Below, piece by piece: positions 8,792 through 17,895 of a stretch of DNA of 61,587 nt. The stretch comes from Bacteroidales bacterium. GTDB lineage: Bacteria; Planctomycetota; Planctomycetia; Gemmatales; Gemmataceae. Location of the stretch: assembly GCA_026931725.1 (NCBI GenBank), contig JAIXLE010000008.1, positions 2,827-64,413 on the forward strand. Direction: 5' to 3'. Each line of letters opens with the position of its first letter. The first letter of the stretch is position 1. The position numbers and the translations under genes are program-made. The notes beneath the pieces are model-generated. The model had not been told where the DNA came from. It was given only the letters and a program-made list of their open reading frames with translations, and made no database searches.

Positions 8792-10036
8792 GTGACCCCG
8801 AAAATTCCGATTATTGGCATTGGCCCGGATGGCCTCAGCGGCTTGACGGCGCGATCGCGTGACCTGCTCACGTCCGCACAAGTGGTCTTCGGTTCCGAAT
8901 CCACGCTCCGTCTGTTACCCGAACTGACGGCCGAGCGTGTACCAATCGGAGCCGACCTCCCCGAAGTGATCGAGCGCATCCGAGCGGACCTCGGTTCCAA
9001 ACGGATGGCCGTGGCCGCCGGGGGCGATCCGCTGTTTTACGGCACCGCGCGGTATCTGTGCGACAAGATCGGCCCGGAACATTTTGAAGTCGCCCCACAC
9101 GTCAGCACGATGCAACTGGCATTCGCTCGTATTATGCAATCGTGGGAAGATGCGTACCTGACCGATTTGGCGACCCGCCCACTGGATGTGGTTCTCGACA
9201 AGGTCCGCACCGTCGAAACGGTGGGCTTGTTCACCTCCAAGGAGTACCCGCCTGGGCGTGTCGCTCGGGAACTGCTCGCACGCGGCATCCACTATTTCCG
9301 GGTCTACGTCTGTGAGAACCTGGGCGGGAAAGATGAACGGATCACGCAGGGGGAACTCGGCGACATCGTCGATCTGACATTCGACCCGTTGAATATTCTG
9401 ATTCTGAAACGCAAACCCAATGTCCCCGATCGCCCGAAAGCCGGGGCACGGCTCCGCCGGTTCGGCAACCCGGATGATGTCTTCGCCCAGACCCGCCCCA
9501 AAACCGGATTGATTACCCAAGCCGAGGTACGATCCGTGGCGTTGGCACAACTGGACCTGCACCCTGGGGATGTCGCCTGGGATGTCGGTGCGGGTTCGGG
9601 TTCCGTGGCGATCGAGATGGCGAATCTGATCGCGCCGAGCGTGGCCTATGCCATCGAGCAGGACTCAGCCGATTACCATCTGATCGTGGCAAACGCGGAG
9701 ACATTCGGTGTCACCAACATCAAGCCGGTCTTCGGTTCCGCGCCCGAGGTTTTCACGGGGTTGCCCGCGCCGGATGCGGTGTTCATTGGAGGGAATGGCG
9801 GCGAGGTGGTCCGACTATTGGAAGCCTCGTTCGCGGCTTTGCGGCCCGGCGGCCGATTGGTCGTGAACGTCGGCACACTGGAAATGATCTCGGCAACGTA
9901 TGAGGTCTTGAAGCGATTGGCTCCGCCGGTGGATGTGCTGCTGATGAATCTGGCCCGTGGGGTCGAGCAACTGGAAACGCTCCGCTTCGATGCGGTGAAC
10001 CCCACGGTGCTGCTGAAAGTGCGGAAGCCGAGTTAG
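8792..10036 (+). CDS. cobL: precorrin-6Y C5,15-methyltransferase (CbiE-CbiT fusion, CobL type)
   Basis: A 414-residue fusion. The N-terminal half is a CbiE tetrapyrrole methylase (GIGPDGLSGLTARSRDLL, AAGGDPLFYGTARYL). The C-terminal half is a class I SAM methyltransferase of CbiT type (TKPEVRSVALAQL-like text, then DVGAGSGSVAIEMA near residue 275). It methylates C5 and C15 of precorrin-6Y and decarboxylates the C12 acetate in cobalamin synthesis. I chose the GTG at 8792, preceded by AGGAG at 8781-8785, because an upstream ATG at 8525 would run through the divergent TPR gene and the palindromes. No other cob/cbi gene is in the window. Confidence 0.88.
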   Translation: MTPKIPIIGIGPDGLSGLTARSRDLLTSAQVVFGSESTLRLLPELTAERVPIGADLPEVIERIRADLGSKRMAVAAGGDPLFYGTARYLCDKIGPEHFEVAPHVSTMQLAFARIMQSWEDAYLTDLATRPLDVVLDKVRTVETVGLFTSKEYPPGRVARELLARGIHYFRVYVCENLGGKDERITQGELGDIVDLTFDPLNILILKRKPNVPDRPKAGARLRRFGNPDDVFAQTRPKTGLITQAEVRSVALAQLDLHPGDVAWDVGAGSGSVAIEMANLIAPSVAYAIEQDSADYHLIVANAETFGVTNIKPVFGSAPEVFTGLPAPDAVFIGGNGGEVVRLLEASFAALRPGGRLVVNVGTLEMISATYEVLKRLAPPVDVLLMNLARGVEQLETLRFDAVNPTVLLKVRKPS

Positions 10037-10093
10037 ACGCGGCACCCACCCCCCACTCTGGACTCATCCGGTAAGGGGCGGGTGAACCTCTTC

Positions 10094-11701
10094 TTACGCG
10101 GTCAGAATGGCCATGCGACCCACGTTGAGCAACGCCTGGTCGATCACGGAACCGATCGCCTGGCGGATGTCCTTAGGGTCGTACAGTGGGACACCGTCTT
10201 TCTGAATGTTCAGGGCACCCGATTTGGCCACATCCGTGAGTTTATCCGCCAGGGCGGCGCGATCGTGGGTGCCATCCAGAAGGGGAATCAGGTGGCGGTC
10301 AAGGTCGCTGAGGCGGACGATTTCATGGCGACGGCTGGAAATCGAACCTTTGGGTGCCTGCAATCGGGCCAACGGCGATGCCACCGGCTTTTCACCGGGC
10401 GTGCGAACGAACTCGATCGGTGCGCCGTGCAGTTCGATCAAATCCGAGCCCATGTAACAGTTCAGCAGGCCCACGGCGAGAATCTGAGTATCTTCGGCCA
10501 CGGCTTTCGGGTCCGCGGCTGCGTTGCCGAGTGCCGCACGGGCTTGCTTGCGCAGCTCATCAAACGGCACGGTGGCGGGGTAGGCTTGTTGCAGAATTCG
10601 CATGGCGGACTTCAGCAGCGGTCGATTCGTGGCCATGCTCATGCCACTGGCGGAGCGATAGGAGACGTTCTCATCCGAGGTCACGTTCACGGGTTCCTGA
10701 GCGGGTTTGGCCGCGCTGGCCACATGGAGAATCCGCAGGCAGTCCGGTTGCACGGCCCAGTTGGGATTCAGCTGGTTTGAGACAAGCAAACTTTCCCGGA
10801 ACATCCGATTCCGAAGGAAGTCCATATATTGCTCAGCCTGAATCTGATCGGTGGCGAGCATCTTCAGCGTCTTTTCGATCTCCGGGCCAAAGTTCCCCGT
10901 GACCATCGTGCCAACGCGGGCTTCTCCCAGATACTTGAGCCCTTTCTCATGGGCTTGCCCGGCGAACTGATGAAAGTAAATCGGTTCGTTATGTTCTTCC
11001 AAATGTTCGTGATAGAGATAATAGTCTGCCTGATGGCGGAGCGTTTCGAGTTCCTGTTTCAAGAGCGTGGCATAGGCGTTCTGGTTGTCGCCTTTGACGG
11101 ACTGCGCGAGGAAATCAAGAAGTGCCCGCGCCTGTTGAATACGCAGTTTCGGCGTGTTGAACCGGGACGAGTGGTACATCATCATATCCCGGATCATGCC
11201 GCGCATGTGCCAGCCAGGGAATGTGTTGTACGAAATGTAGGCAATCCCGTTCGGGTTCATCCGCGTGGCGCAGATTTCCAAAATCTTCTGCTGCACGTTC
11301 GACGGCACCCAGGAATAAACACCGTGGCAGATGATGTAGTCGAACTTCCCGTAGGAATCGTCGACATCCAAAATGCTCGCGGCCTTCAGAGTGAGATTCT
11401 TCAAGCCCAGCGAGTCTATCATATTCTGACCATCAGCAACTTGTTGCACCGATAAATCGATCCCAACAAACTCACTTTCCGGCAACGCTTCTGCCGCAGG
11501 CAAGAGATTCCCCCCCGACGCGGCTCCGAGTTCCAGCACCCGACATCGCGCCACGGGCGTTGGCCGCAGTCCGAATAGTGTGCCGACCACAAACAGCCGA
11601 CTCGGGTGTGTCTGAGCGAACGGGTTGCTCTCGTAGGGAACCTCGTCATACGCTTGGGCAACCGATGTAGTCGCCGGGATCGCAGAAAGCATATCGGACA
11701 T
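10094..11701 (-). CDS. SAM-dependent methyltransferase with methyltransferase regulatory domain
   Basis: About 535 residues from the ATG at 11699-11701 (MSDMLSAIP); another ATG at 11728 adds nine residues. A class I methyltransferase fold with motif I as VLELGAASGGNLLPAAEAL (about residue 57) and an acidic residue after strand 2 (FVGIDLSVQQV). YISYNTFPGWHMRGMIRDMM then leads into the helical regulatory domain often attached to this family, and the last 60 residues resemble a winged-helix-like tail. The substrate is unknown. The gene is divergent from the terminase small-subunit-like gene. Confidence 0.8.
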   Translation of the reverse strand: MSDMLSAIPATTSVAQAYDEVPYESNPFAQTHPSRLFVVGTLFGLRPTPVARCRVLELGAASGGNLLPAAEALPESEFVGIDLSVQQVADGQNMIDSLGLKNLTLKAASILDVDDSYGKFDYIICHGVYSWVPSNVQQKILEICATRMNPNGIAYISYNTFPGWHMRGMIRDMMMYHSSRFNTPKLRIQQARALLDFLAQSVKGDNQNAYATLLKQELETLRHQADYYLYHEHLEEHNEPIYFHQFAGQAHEKGLKYLGEARVGTMVTGNFGPEIEKTLKMLATDQIQAEQYMDFLRNRMFRESLLVSNQLNPNWAVQPDCLRILHVASAAKPAQEPVNVTSDENVSYRSASGMSMATNRPLLKSAMRILQQAYPATVPFDELRKQARAALGNAAADPKAVAEDTQILAVGLLNCYMGSDLIELHGAPIEFVRTPGEKPVASPLARLQAPKGSISSRRHEIVRLSDLDRHLIPLLDGTHDRAALADKLTDVAKSGALNIQKDGVPLYDPKDIRQAIGSVIDQALLNVGRMAILTA

Positions 11702-11918
11702 GAGCGGTTCCTTGGTTAAAATCGACAAAATCCTACTTCATTGCTATCGGTTGGATGGTGACTGGAACTTGCGTGAGAATCACCCGGTGTTCATCCTGCA
11801 ACTCCTCTTCCGCCTGTTCGTGCGTTTGACATCCTGGGGGTTGAATGTAGCGTTCTGCCAGCGTCGCCACGGCCGCCGTGGTTTTTCGGCGTTTGCCTCT
11901 CTTCCTGTAGGTCGCCTC

Positions 11919-12392
11919 ATGCCGCAATTCAAACCTCCACCGGATGAACTCCTGGCCCTGGCCGCGGAACTGCGTGCCGGCGGTGCCTCCTGGGAAACCG
12001 TGGCCGAGAACGTGGGCCGAACCGAACGCACCGTCCGCCAGTGGCCGACCAGCTACGCCCGACGCTGGAAAAAGTTCCTCCGCGCCGCGGAACGTCAGCA
12101 ACTCACGGATGCCACCGCGGAATCGGTCTTGACCCTCCGCCGACAACTGCGGTCCCCGGACGAGAAAGCAAGCCGAGACGCGGCGATGAAACTGATGCAA
12201 TTCCGAATCGCAGCCGAGAAACGCACCCAGACCCGCCGAGGGAAACCCGCCGATTCGGGGAACACTCATGCCCAGACGATCGCGGCGTACATCGCCCGCC
12301 TCACCGATGCCGAACTGGATCAACTCATTGCGGAACTGGGCTCCTCTCCGCCCGTTACAGGCAGCGGCCCTGCTGACTCGTCGCCTGCGTGA
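11919..12392 (+). CDS. helix-turn-helix protein, small-terminase-like
   Basis: A 157-residue protein from the ATG at 11919. Residues about 20-45 (ASWETVAENVGRTERTVRQW) form a helix-turn-helix of the type found in phage terminase small subunits. The rest is basic and helical, ending with IAAYIARLTDAELDQLIAELG. An ATG at 11700 in the same frame would overlap the divergent methyltransferase start and give an implausible N-terminus. Its 3' end overlaps the start of the large terminase-like gene, the usual order TerS then TerL. No capsid, portal or tail genes are nearby. Confidence 0.65.
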   Translation: MPQFKPPPDELLALAAELRAGGASWETVAENVGRTERTVRQWPTSYARRWKKFLRAAERQQLTDATAESVLTLRRQLRSPDEKASRDAAMKLMQFRIAAEKRTQTRRGKPADSGNTHAQTIAAYIARLTDAELDQLIAELGSSPPVTGSGPADSSPA

Positions 12393-13719
12393 AGCCGCCC
12401 ATTCACCCGATGTTCTGCTCGAATTCTGCTTCACCGACTCGCTCGGCCACCCACTCCGCCAGGCTACCGTCCATCGGGAACTGCAACAATTTTTGACGGG
12501 CCATACCCGTGCCTTGATCGAACTACCCCGCGATCATGGCAAAAGCCTCCAAATGTGCGGCCGCGTCCTCTGGGAACTGGGGCACAACCCCGCCCTCCGG
12601 GTCAAGTTGGTCTGCGCGACGGAGACACTGGCCGCGGAGCGGAGTCGGTTCCTGCGAGAAGCGATTGCCGCGAATCCCCGCTTACGACTCGTGTTCCCTC
12701 ATCTGCGACCGGCCCGCCCGTGGACCGCTGAGGCGTTCACCATCGTCCGCCCCGCCGATGTGATCGGCCCAACCGTCGCCGCGTTCGGCATCGGCGCCGG
12801 CAGCACCGGAGCCCGTGCCGATCTGCTCATCTGTGATGACATTGTCGATGTGCGTTCTCTATACAGCCCAGCCGAACGCGCACGGGTGAAAGACGACTTC
12901 CACAACAATCTGTTGAATCTGCTCGAACCGGATGGGCGATTCTGGGGATTATCGACACCGTGGCACACAGATGATTTGAACGCCCATTTGAAGAAAAATC
13001 CCGCGTTCGCGCTGTTTCGGCGAGCGGTTGGCCCGGAATTGCAGCCGGTCTGGCCGGAAAAGTGGCCGACTTCCCAGCTTGCGGCCCGACTCCGTGAGAT
13101 CGGCTCCGCGGCGTTCGCCCGTGGGTATCGCCTGCTGCCGATCACGGAAGGGGAAGTGGCCATCCCCGCACATTGGGTCCAGTTCTGGCAAGAAGAATTG
13201 CCGCGTGAACGGTTCGAGATGGTCGTCTTGTCCGTCGATCCCGCCGTGACGGCGCAATCCCGAGCGGATGCGTCGGCGTTGGTGGTACTGGGTCGAGTGC
13301 AGGGCACAAACGCGATTCACTGCCTGGAAGCCACCGCCCGCCGGATCAGCACGCCGGATTTGATCGCCCAAATCGACACACTGGATCAGTTCTGGTCGCC
13401 CGATGTGATTCTGTTCGAGTCCAACGCCGCGTTTGCCGGCATCCGGGATCTGATGCAGCGTCATGCTCGATTTGGGGCCAAAGTCCAGGGCATCACGCAG
13501 AGCCGCAGCAAAGAAGCTCGGGCGGCCGCGTTCGGTGTGCCGGTGCAAAATGGTCGGTTTCGGCTGCGGGGCGGCCTGACAGGCGTGGATGCCCGCCAGC
13601 GTGAACTCTTCGACGAAATGACGACATTCCCATTCTCGACCCACGATGACCTGCTGGACGCGGCCGCCACCGGCACCGAGTATCTACTCGCCCGTCCGGT
13701 TCCGCGTTTGTGGGTGTGA
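12307..13719 (+). CDS. stand-alone terminase large-subunit-like protein (ATPase plus RNase H-like nuclease)
   Basis: About 470 residues. ATPase motifs: IELPRDHGKSLQ (Walker A-like), DLLICDDIVD (Walker B), FWGLSTPWHTDD (coupling motif). Nuclease motifs: VLSVDPAVTAQSRADASALV, VILFESNAAFAGI and STHDDLLDAAATG, giving the expected acidic residues. All catalytic elements look intact, so this is not an obvious relic. The start is uncertain: ATGs at 12268 and 12307 both overlap the small-subunit-like gene, and a non-ATG start further in is possible. In phages TerL packages and cuts DNA; the function of a lone chromosomal pair is unknown. Confidence 0.8.
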   Translation: MPNWINSLRNWAPLRPLQAAALLTRRLREAAHSPDVLLEFCFTDSLGHPLRQATVHRELQQFLTGHTRALIELPRDHGKSLQMCGRVLWELGHNPALRVKLVCATETLAAERSRFLREAIAANPRLRLVFPHLRPARPWTAEAFTIVRPADVIGPTVAAFGIGAGSTGARADLLICDDIVDVRSLYSPAERARVKDDFHNNLLNLLEPDGRFWGLSTPWHTDDLNAHLKKNPAFALFRRAVGPELQPVWPEKWPTSQLAARLREIGSAAFARGYRLLPITEGEVAIPAHWVQFWQEELPRERFEMVVLSVDPAVTAQSRADASALVVLGRVQGTNAIHCLEATARRISTPDLIAQIDTLDQFWSPDVILFESNAAFAGIRDLMQRHARFGAKVQGITQSRSKEARAAAFGVPVQNGRFRLRGGLTGVDARQRELFDEMTTFPFSTHDDLLDAAATGTEYLLARPVPRLWV

Positions 13720-13764
13720 TATATCCTGAAAGTGCCAGATGCACGAACAGATTGAGGAGAACGC

Positions 13765-14322
13765 ATGGTAGGCACTCGTTTCCGAGGAATTCTGATCGGG
13801 GGGCTGTTGTCCGGCTCCGTTCTCGCGGCGGACCCGTCCGAGGCATTGCGCCAAGTGCAGGCCGAACGCATCCGCACGGCGGAGGAACTGTTCTCGATCA
13901 CGGCGAAGTTGTACGCGGGCCGAGCCGTCAGCGCGATGGACTACCAAAATGCCCGGCTGCGGATGCTGGCCGTAAAAATCGACGCGGCCCGCACCGCCCA
14001 GGAGCGCTTGCAAGCCATGCGGGAACGGGTCGATGCCTGCCAAGCCCGACTCGGCTACCTGACCACCCCCGGTATCGCACTCAGCCCGATCGAGGCGGAA
14101 GGCGTGATCCCGGTCGCCCTGGTCGAACTCGCCGAGGCCCGGTTTGCCATCACGGAACGCCGCGACGACCGGGAAGCGATTGTCACGGATACCCTCCGCG
14201 AGCTGGACCAAAGACACCTCGATCCGAAAGTCGAAACCGCGCTGACCCGCACGGAGAAACTCGAACTCCAACTCGTGCGGCTCGCGCTCAAAGCCCGGCT
14301 CCTTTCCCTGCTCAACGACTGA
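13765..14322 (+). CDS. secreted helical protein of unknown function
   Basis: A 185-residue protein with an N-terminal signal (FRGILIGGLLSGSVLAADPS, cleavage about residue 22) followed by an almost wholly alpha-helical body rich in A, R, E and L (EALRQVQAERIRTAEELFSI, AVSAMDYQNARLRMLAVKID). The pattern resembles short periplasmic coiled-coil proteins, distantly like TolC/OMF helical hairpins, but too short for a channel. I recognise no named family. It lies 45 bp after the terminase-like gene on the same strand. Confidence 0.65.
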   Translation: MVGTRFRGILIGGLLSGSVLAADPSEALRQVQAERIRTAEELFSITAKLYAGRAVSAMDYQNARLRMLAVKIDAARTAQERLQAMRERVDACQARLGYLTTPGIALSPIEAEGVIPVALVELAEARFAITERRDDREAIVTDTLRELDQRHLDPKVETALTRTEKLELQLVRLALKARLLSLLND

Positions 14323-14360
14323 CCCCCATACCATCCCGCTCACCCCAGGAGTCCGTTTTC

Positions 14361-14795
14361 ATGCAACCTCATGGCATCCTCGAAACGGCGGTCTACGCCC
14401 AGGATCTCGACGCGGCGGAACGGTTTTACGCGGATGTTCTCGGCCTCACCGTGATTCTCCGCGAGGCGGGGCGACATGTGTTCTTCCGCTGCGGAGCAGG
14501 GGTGTTTCTGGTCTTTCATCCCGCAATCACGGTTCAACCGCTAACCCAGCCCGGCCACATCGCGGTCCCACCACACGGAACGACAGGGGCCGGGCACATG
14601 GCCTTCGCCATGCGGGAATCGGAAATCGCCGCCTGGCGGGAACGGTTAGCCGCACACGGCGTGGCAATCGAACAGGAAACCGTCTGGCCCAACGGCGGGC
14701 ACTCGCTGTACTTCCGCGACCCAGCCGGGAACAGCATCGAACTGGCCACGCCGCGACTCTGGGGGATTGAGGACAACACGATCGAGAAGGAATAA
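14361..14795 (+). CDS. VOC family protein (glyoxalase/extradiol dioxygenase fold)
   Basis: A 144-residue protein from the ATG at 14361. Paired beta-alpha-beta-beta-beta modules: ILETAVYAQDLDAAERFYADVLGL at the start and GHSLYFRDPAGNSIELATPR at the end, the classic closing motif with a metal-ligand glutamate. GHMAFAMRESE supplies a further His. The family covers glyoxalase I, antibiotic-binding proteins and dioxygenases, and the substrate cannot be told from sequence. It sits between the helical secreted protein and the ABC-ATPase/GNAT gene, same strand. Confidence 0.85.
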   Translation: MQPHGILETAVYAQDLDAAERFYADVLGLTVILREAGRHVFFRCGAGVFLVFHPAITVQPLTQPGHIAVPPHGTTGAGHMAFAMRESEIAAWRERLAAHGVAIEQETVWPNGGHSLYFRDPAGNSIELATPRLWGIEDNTIEKE

Positions 14796-14856
14796 CCATC
14801 CCCCGATTCCGAAATCCGTGCGTTCCCATTTTTCTCACTTCTCAGGAGCCCACATC

Positions 14857-16124
14857 ATGCTTTCTCCGATTACGCTCCGGTATCCGTTTCCGCCGTGCCG
14901 TCGCAGTCTGGCGGCGGATCGCGTCGCGGATCTGTTCGGGCTTGCGCCAACGGAGCCGCCGCACACCATCGCGGAAAATCTCACGCTGGATGTCCGGCCC
15001 GGCGATCTGGTGCTGTTCACCGGCCCATCTGGTAGTGGAAAATCTTCGCTGATGCGGGAAGTCGGTCAGCAACTCGGAGCCATCGACATTCTGCAACAGC
15101 CCTTGCCAGAGTTGCCGTTGATCGAAGCGATGGCCGGGCCGCTGGAATCCCGGTTGGCCGATCTGGCCGCGTGTGGGTTGTCGGAAGCACGGCTCCTGCT
15201 GCGGACCCCGCAAGAACTCTCGGACGGTCAGCGTTACCGCTTCCGCATCGCCTATGCTTTGGCTCAAGCCACGGCCCCCACGCACGGGGATGCCTCCCCC
15301 CCTGCGCCGAACCCGCCGTTGATGCTCGACGAGTTCGCAGCCGTGCTGGATCGCCCCTTGGCCAAAGTCCTGGCGTTCAACCTGCGGAAACTGGCCACCC
15401 GCACGGGCATCGGTGTGCTGGCCGCCACCACGCATGATGACTTGGAAGCCGATCTCAACCCGGATTTGCTCGTGCGCTGTCTCGGCGAGGGACAGTTTGC
15501 CGTGGACCGCCGGGACGTAAAAAAAAACGGATCAGCTTCGCGGAGCATCTCTGGCTCTCGGAGGGCACCCGTGCCGACTGGCCGTACTTCGCACGGTGGC
15601 ATTATCGCAGCCATCACCTCGCCTTCGTTCGCCGGGTGATCCTGCTTTGGCACGACCAGGAACCGATCGGCATTTGCATCTTCAGCACGCCCGCCGCGTC
15701 ACTCACGCTACGTTCCCGTTATTTCGGGCTCACACATCCGCGATCGCGTCTGTCGCTCACAGCATTGAATGAACAACTCTGGCTTCTCCAGCGGGTCGTA
15801 CTGGCTCCGACTTACCGGGGAGCGGGCATCGCGGCGGCGTTCGTGCGGCGAGCCTGTGAACTCTGCCCCGTCGACTGGATCGAAACCCTCTCGGCGATGG
15901 GGCAGGCGAACCCGTTTTTTGAACGTGCCGGGTTCGTCCGCGTCGGTGTGATTCGGAAACCGTGGCGAACCCCACGTTCCGCATCGCACGGTGCCTATGG
16001 CGGCCCACGACATTCTCTGACGGCAGAGTCGATTGCGAAAAGCCAGCACAGCGAACCCGTGTATTATGTATTCGACAACCGCGCCCGGCGCGACGAACCG
16101 ATACCCAGCCGGAAACGATCATGA
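14857..16124 (+). CDS. ABC-type ATPase fused to GNAT acetyltransferase (COG2401-like), split by a -1 frameshift at A9
   Basis: The first frame (ATG 14857, AGGAG at 14844-14848) encodes an ABC ATPase: Walker A FTGPSGSGKSSLM, signature LSDGQRYRFRIA, Walker B PPLMLDEFAAVLD, H-loop TTHDD. At A9 (15519-15527) the sense continues in the -1 frame: ISFAEHLWLSEGTRADWPY, FARWHYRSHHLAFVRRVILL, then a GNAT domain (VVLAPTYRGAGIAAAFVRRA, NPFFERAGFVRVGV) ending at 16124. Without the shift the first frame stops at 15639 after a nonsense tail. The join gives about 420 residues matching the known ABC-GNAT fusion. AAAAAAA is a slippery sequence, so programmed slippage, phase variation, mutation or sequencing error are all possible. 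The stop overlaps the next start (ATGA). Confidence 0.75.
15519..15527 (+). other. A9 homopolymer at the reading-frame shift
   Basis: Nine adenines read GTA AAA AAA AAC in the upstream frame. A one-base backward slip joins the ABC ATPase to the acetyltransferase domain. Confidence 0.8.
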
Positions 16125-16594
16125 TGAATCCTTCCCTGCGAGCCGCGGTTGATGCTGTGTATGCTGAGGTCGATGCCGCCGTTGCCGCGGCTCGGCCTCG
16201 GTGTGAGGCTTCGGGCCGCTGTTGCCGATTCACGGAGTACGGGCACACGCTGTTCCTGTCGCATTTTGAAGCGGAAATCCTCCTGGCCACGGCCCCGACC
16301 TACGCGCAACCCGTTAGCCGGGATGGCTGCCCGTTTCAGGTGAACAACCTCTGTACCGCTCGGCAGGAACGCCCGCTCGGTTGCCGAATCTACTTCTGCG
16401 ACCCCGCCTATGAGGGGATCGGTGAGGCCATCACGGAATCGGCTCTGACTCAGTTGAAACGGCTCGCGGATGCCCACGGCACGGGCTGGTATTATGCTCC
16501 GTTGCACGTCCACCTGAATGCCGCCGACCGCGTGCAGACAACGGACACCGACCCTCCCGCTGAGACAGGGCGGCGTTCGCTTCCTTTGGTGTAG
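16121..16594 (+). CDS. YkgJ family cysteine-cluster protein
   Basis: A 157-residue protein with ATGs at 16121 and 16124; the first overlaps the stop of the ABC-GNAT gene. The cysteines follow the YkgJ/UPF0153 pattern: RCEASGRCCRFTEYGH, then DGCPFQVNNLCTARQERPLGC and YFCDPAY. The family binds zinc or an iron-sulfur cluster, and the molecular role is unclear. Translational coupling suggests it works with, or is dosed with, the ABC-GNAT protein. Confidence 0.85.
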   Translation: MMNPSLRAAVDAVYAEVDAAVAAARPRCEASGRCCRFTEYGHTLFLSHFEAEILLATAPTYAQPVSRDGCPFQVNNLCTARQERPLGCRIYFCDPAYEGIGEAITESALTQLKRLADAHGTGWYYAPLHVHLNAADRVQTTDTDPPAETGRRSLPLV

Positions 16595-16624
16595 TTCCTC
16601 CCCCGATTTCCCAAGGTTCCCGCC

Positions 16625-17848
16625 ATGATGCGTTGCCTGGCCACTCTGACGATCACACTGGCCTACGGACTGCCCGCACTCGCGGAAGATTGGCCGCAGT
16701 TCCTCGGACCACGACGGTTGAACACGACCCTCGAAACGATCGCTCCGTGGGAGAAACCGCCGAAGGTGCTGTGGAAGCAACCCATCGGCGAGGCGCACAG
16801 TTCCCCGGTCGTCGCGGGTGGAGTGGTGTACGCCTTCTTTCAGCCGCACGGGAAGGCCGCCGATGCCCTGGCCGCGTTCGACACCCAGACGGGGAAGAAA
16901 CTCTGGGAGAACAGTTACGAACGCGCCGCGTTCACCCCGCCGTTTGGCAGCGGCCCCCGCGGAACGCCGACCGTCGCCGATGGTCGGGTTTTCACGCTCG
17001 GCAGCACCGGCGTTCTCGCCGCCTGGGATGCCCGCACCGGAAAGCTCACCTGGAAGGTCGATACCCTCAAAACATTTGGCGCGAAGAATCTGTTCTTCGG
17101 CATCTCAACATCCCCGACCGTCGTGGATGGCAAGGTCATCGTCATGGTCGGCGGCCCCGAAGCAGGGATCGTCGCATTTGACTGCCAGACGGGTAAAACG
17201 GCCTGGAAAGCGACCCAAGACAGCGCGAGTTACTCCAGCCCGATCGTGACGACGCTGGAGGGGAAGAAGCAGCTCGTCTTTCTGACCGGGTCACACGTTC
17301 TCGGCATCACCCCGACCGGAGAGGTGTTGTGGAAATACCCGTTCCGAGATCGTCTGAATGAATCGTCCACGACTCCGCTGCAAGTCGATCATGCGATCAT
17401 CGCCAGCTCGGTGACAGCGGGGAGCGTCGCGCTCGATCCTCCCGCACGCGGCGGCGTACCGAAACTGCTGTGGAAAGCTCCGCAATTGACGTGCTACTTC
17501 TCGACCCCCGTTCCGGTGGGAAAACAATTGTACATGGTGAACGGGGCCGCGTCGCTGTTCAACCCGTCGATCGTGCTGCGGTGCGTGGAAACGGAAACGG
17601 CCAAGGTGCTGTGGGAGAAACCGGGAATTGGTCGGTATCACGCCGCGATCATCCGCACGGGCAACGGCAAACTGCTCCTGCTGGACGACAACGGCCAGCT
17701 CACACTGATCGCACCCTCACCAGAGGGTTACAAGGAACTGGCCAAGGCGAAAGTCTGCGGCCCCACCTGGGCACATCCCGCCATCGCCGATGGTCGATTG
17801 TTCCTGCGGGATGAGAAAGAACTGATCGCACTGCAACTCGGGAAATGA
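16625..17848 (+). CDS. secreted PQQ-like beta-propeller protein
   Basis: A 407-residue protein with a signal peptide (TLTITLAYGLPALAEDWPQFLGP). The mature start WPQFLGPRR is typical of planctomycete PQQ-binding-like propellers. Blade motifs repeat: VVYAFFQPHGK, ALAAFDTQTGKKLWE, VLAAWDARTGKLTWK, IVAFDCQTGKTAWKA, GEVLWKYPF. Such BamB-like propellers are scaffolds or quinoprotein-related; no dehydrogenase active-site residues could be assigned. Convergent with the following oxidoreductase gene. Confidence 0.85.
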   Translation: MMRCLATLTITLAYGLPALAEDWPQFLGPRRLNTTLETIAPWEKPPKVLWKQPIGEAHSSPVVAGGVVYAFFQPHGKAADALAAFDTQTGKKLWENSYERAAFTPPFGSGPRGTPTVADGRVFTLGSTGVLAAWDARTGKLTWKVDTLKTFGAKNLFFGISTSPTVVDGKVIVMVGGPEAGIVAFDCQTGKTAWKATQDSASYSSPIVTTLEGKKQLVFLTGSHVLGITPTGEVLWKYPFRDRLNESSTTPLQVDHAIIASSVTAGSVALDPPARGGVPKLLWKAPQLTCYFSTPVPVGKQLYMVNGAASLFNPSIVLRCVETETAKVLWEKPGIGRYHAAIIRTGNGKLLLLDDNGQLTLIAPSPEGYKELAKAKVCGPTWAHPAIADGRLFLRDEKELIALQLGK

Positions 17849-17856
17849 GCGAAAAC

Positions 17857-17884
17857 GGAACCGGGGACGACAGTCCCCGGTTCC
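17857..17884. terminator. hairpin between convergent genes
   Basis: A perfect 12-bp stem, GGAACCGGGGAC (17857-17868) with GTCCCCGGTTCC (17873-17884), and a GACA tetraloop. It lies eight bases past the propeller stop and 12 bp before the end of the convergent oxidoreductase gene. There is no clear T tract, so it may be a bidirectional terminator-like structure or a REP-like repeat; compare 8673-8696. Confidence 0.65.
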
Positions 17885-17895
17885 TCGACACATCC

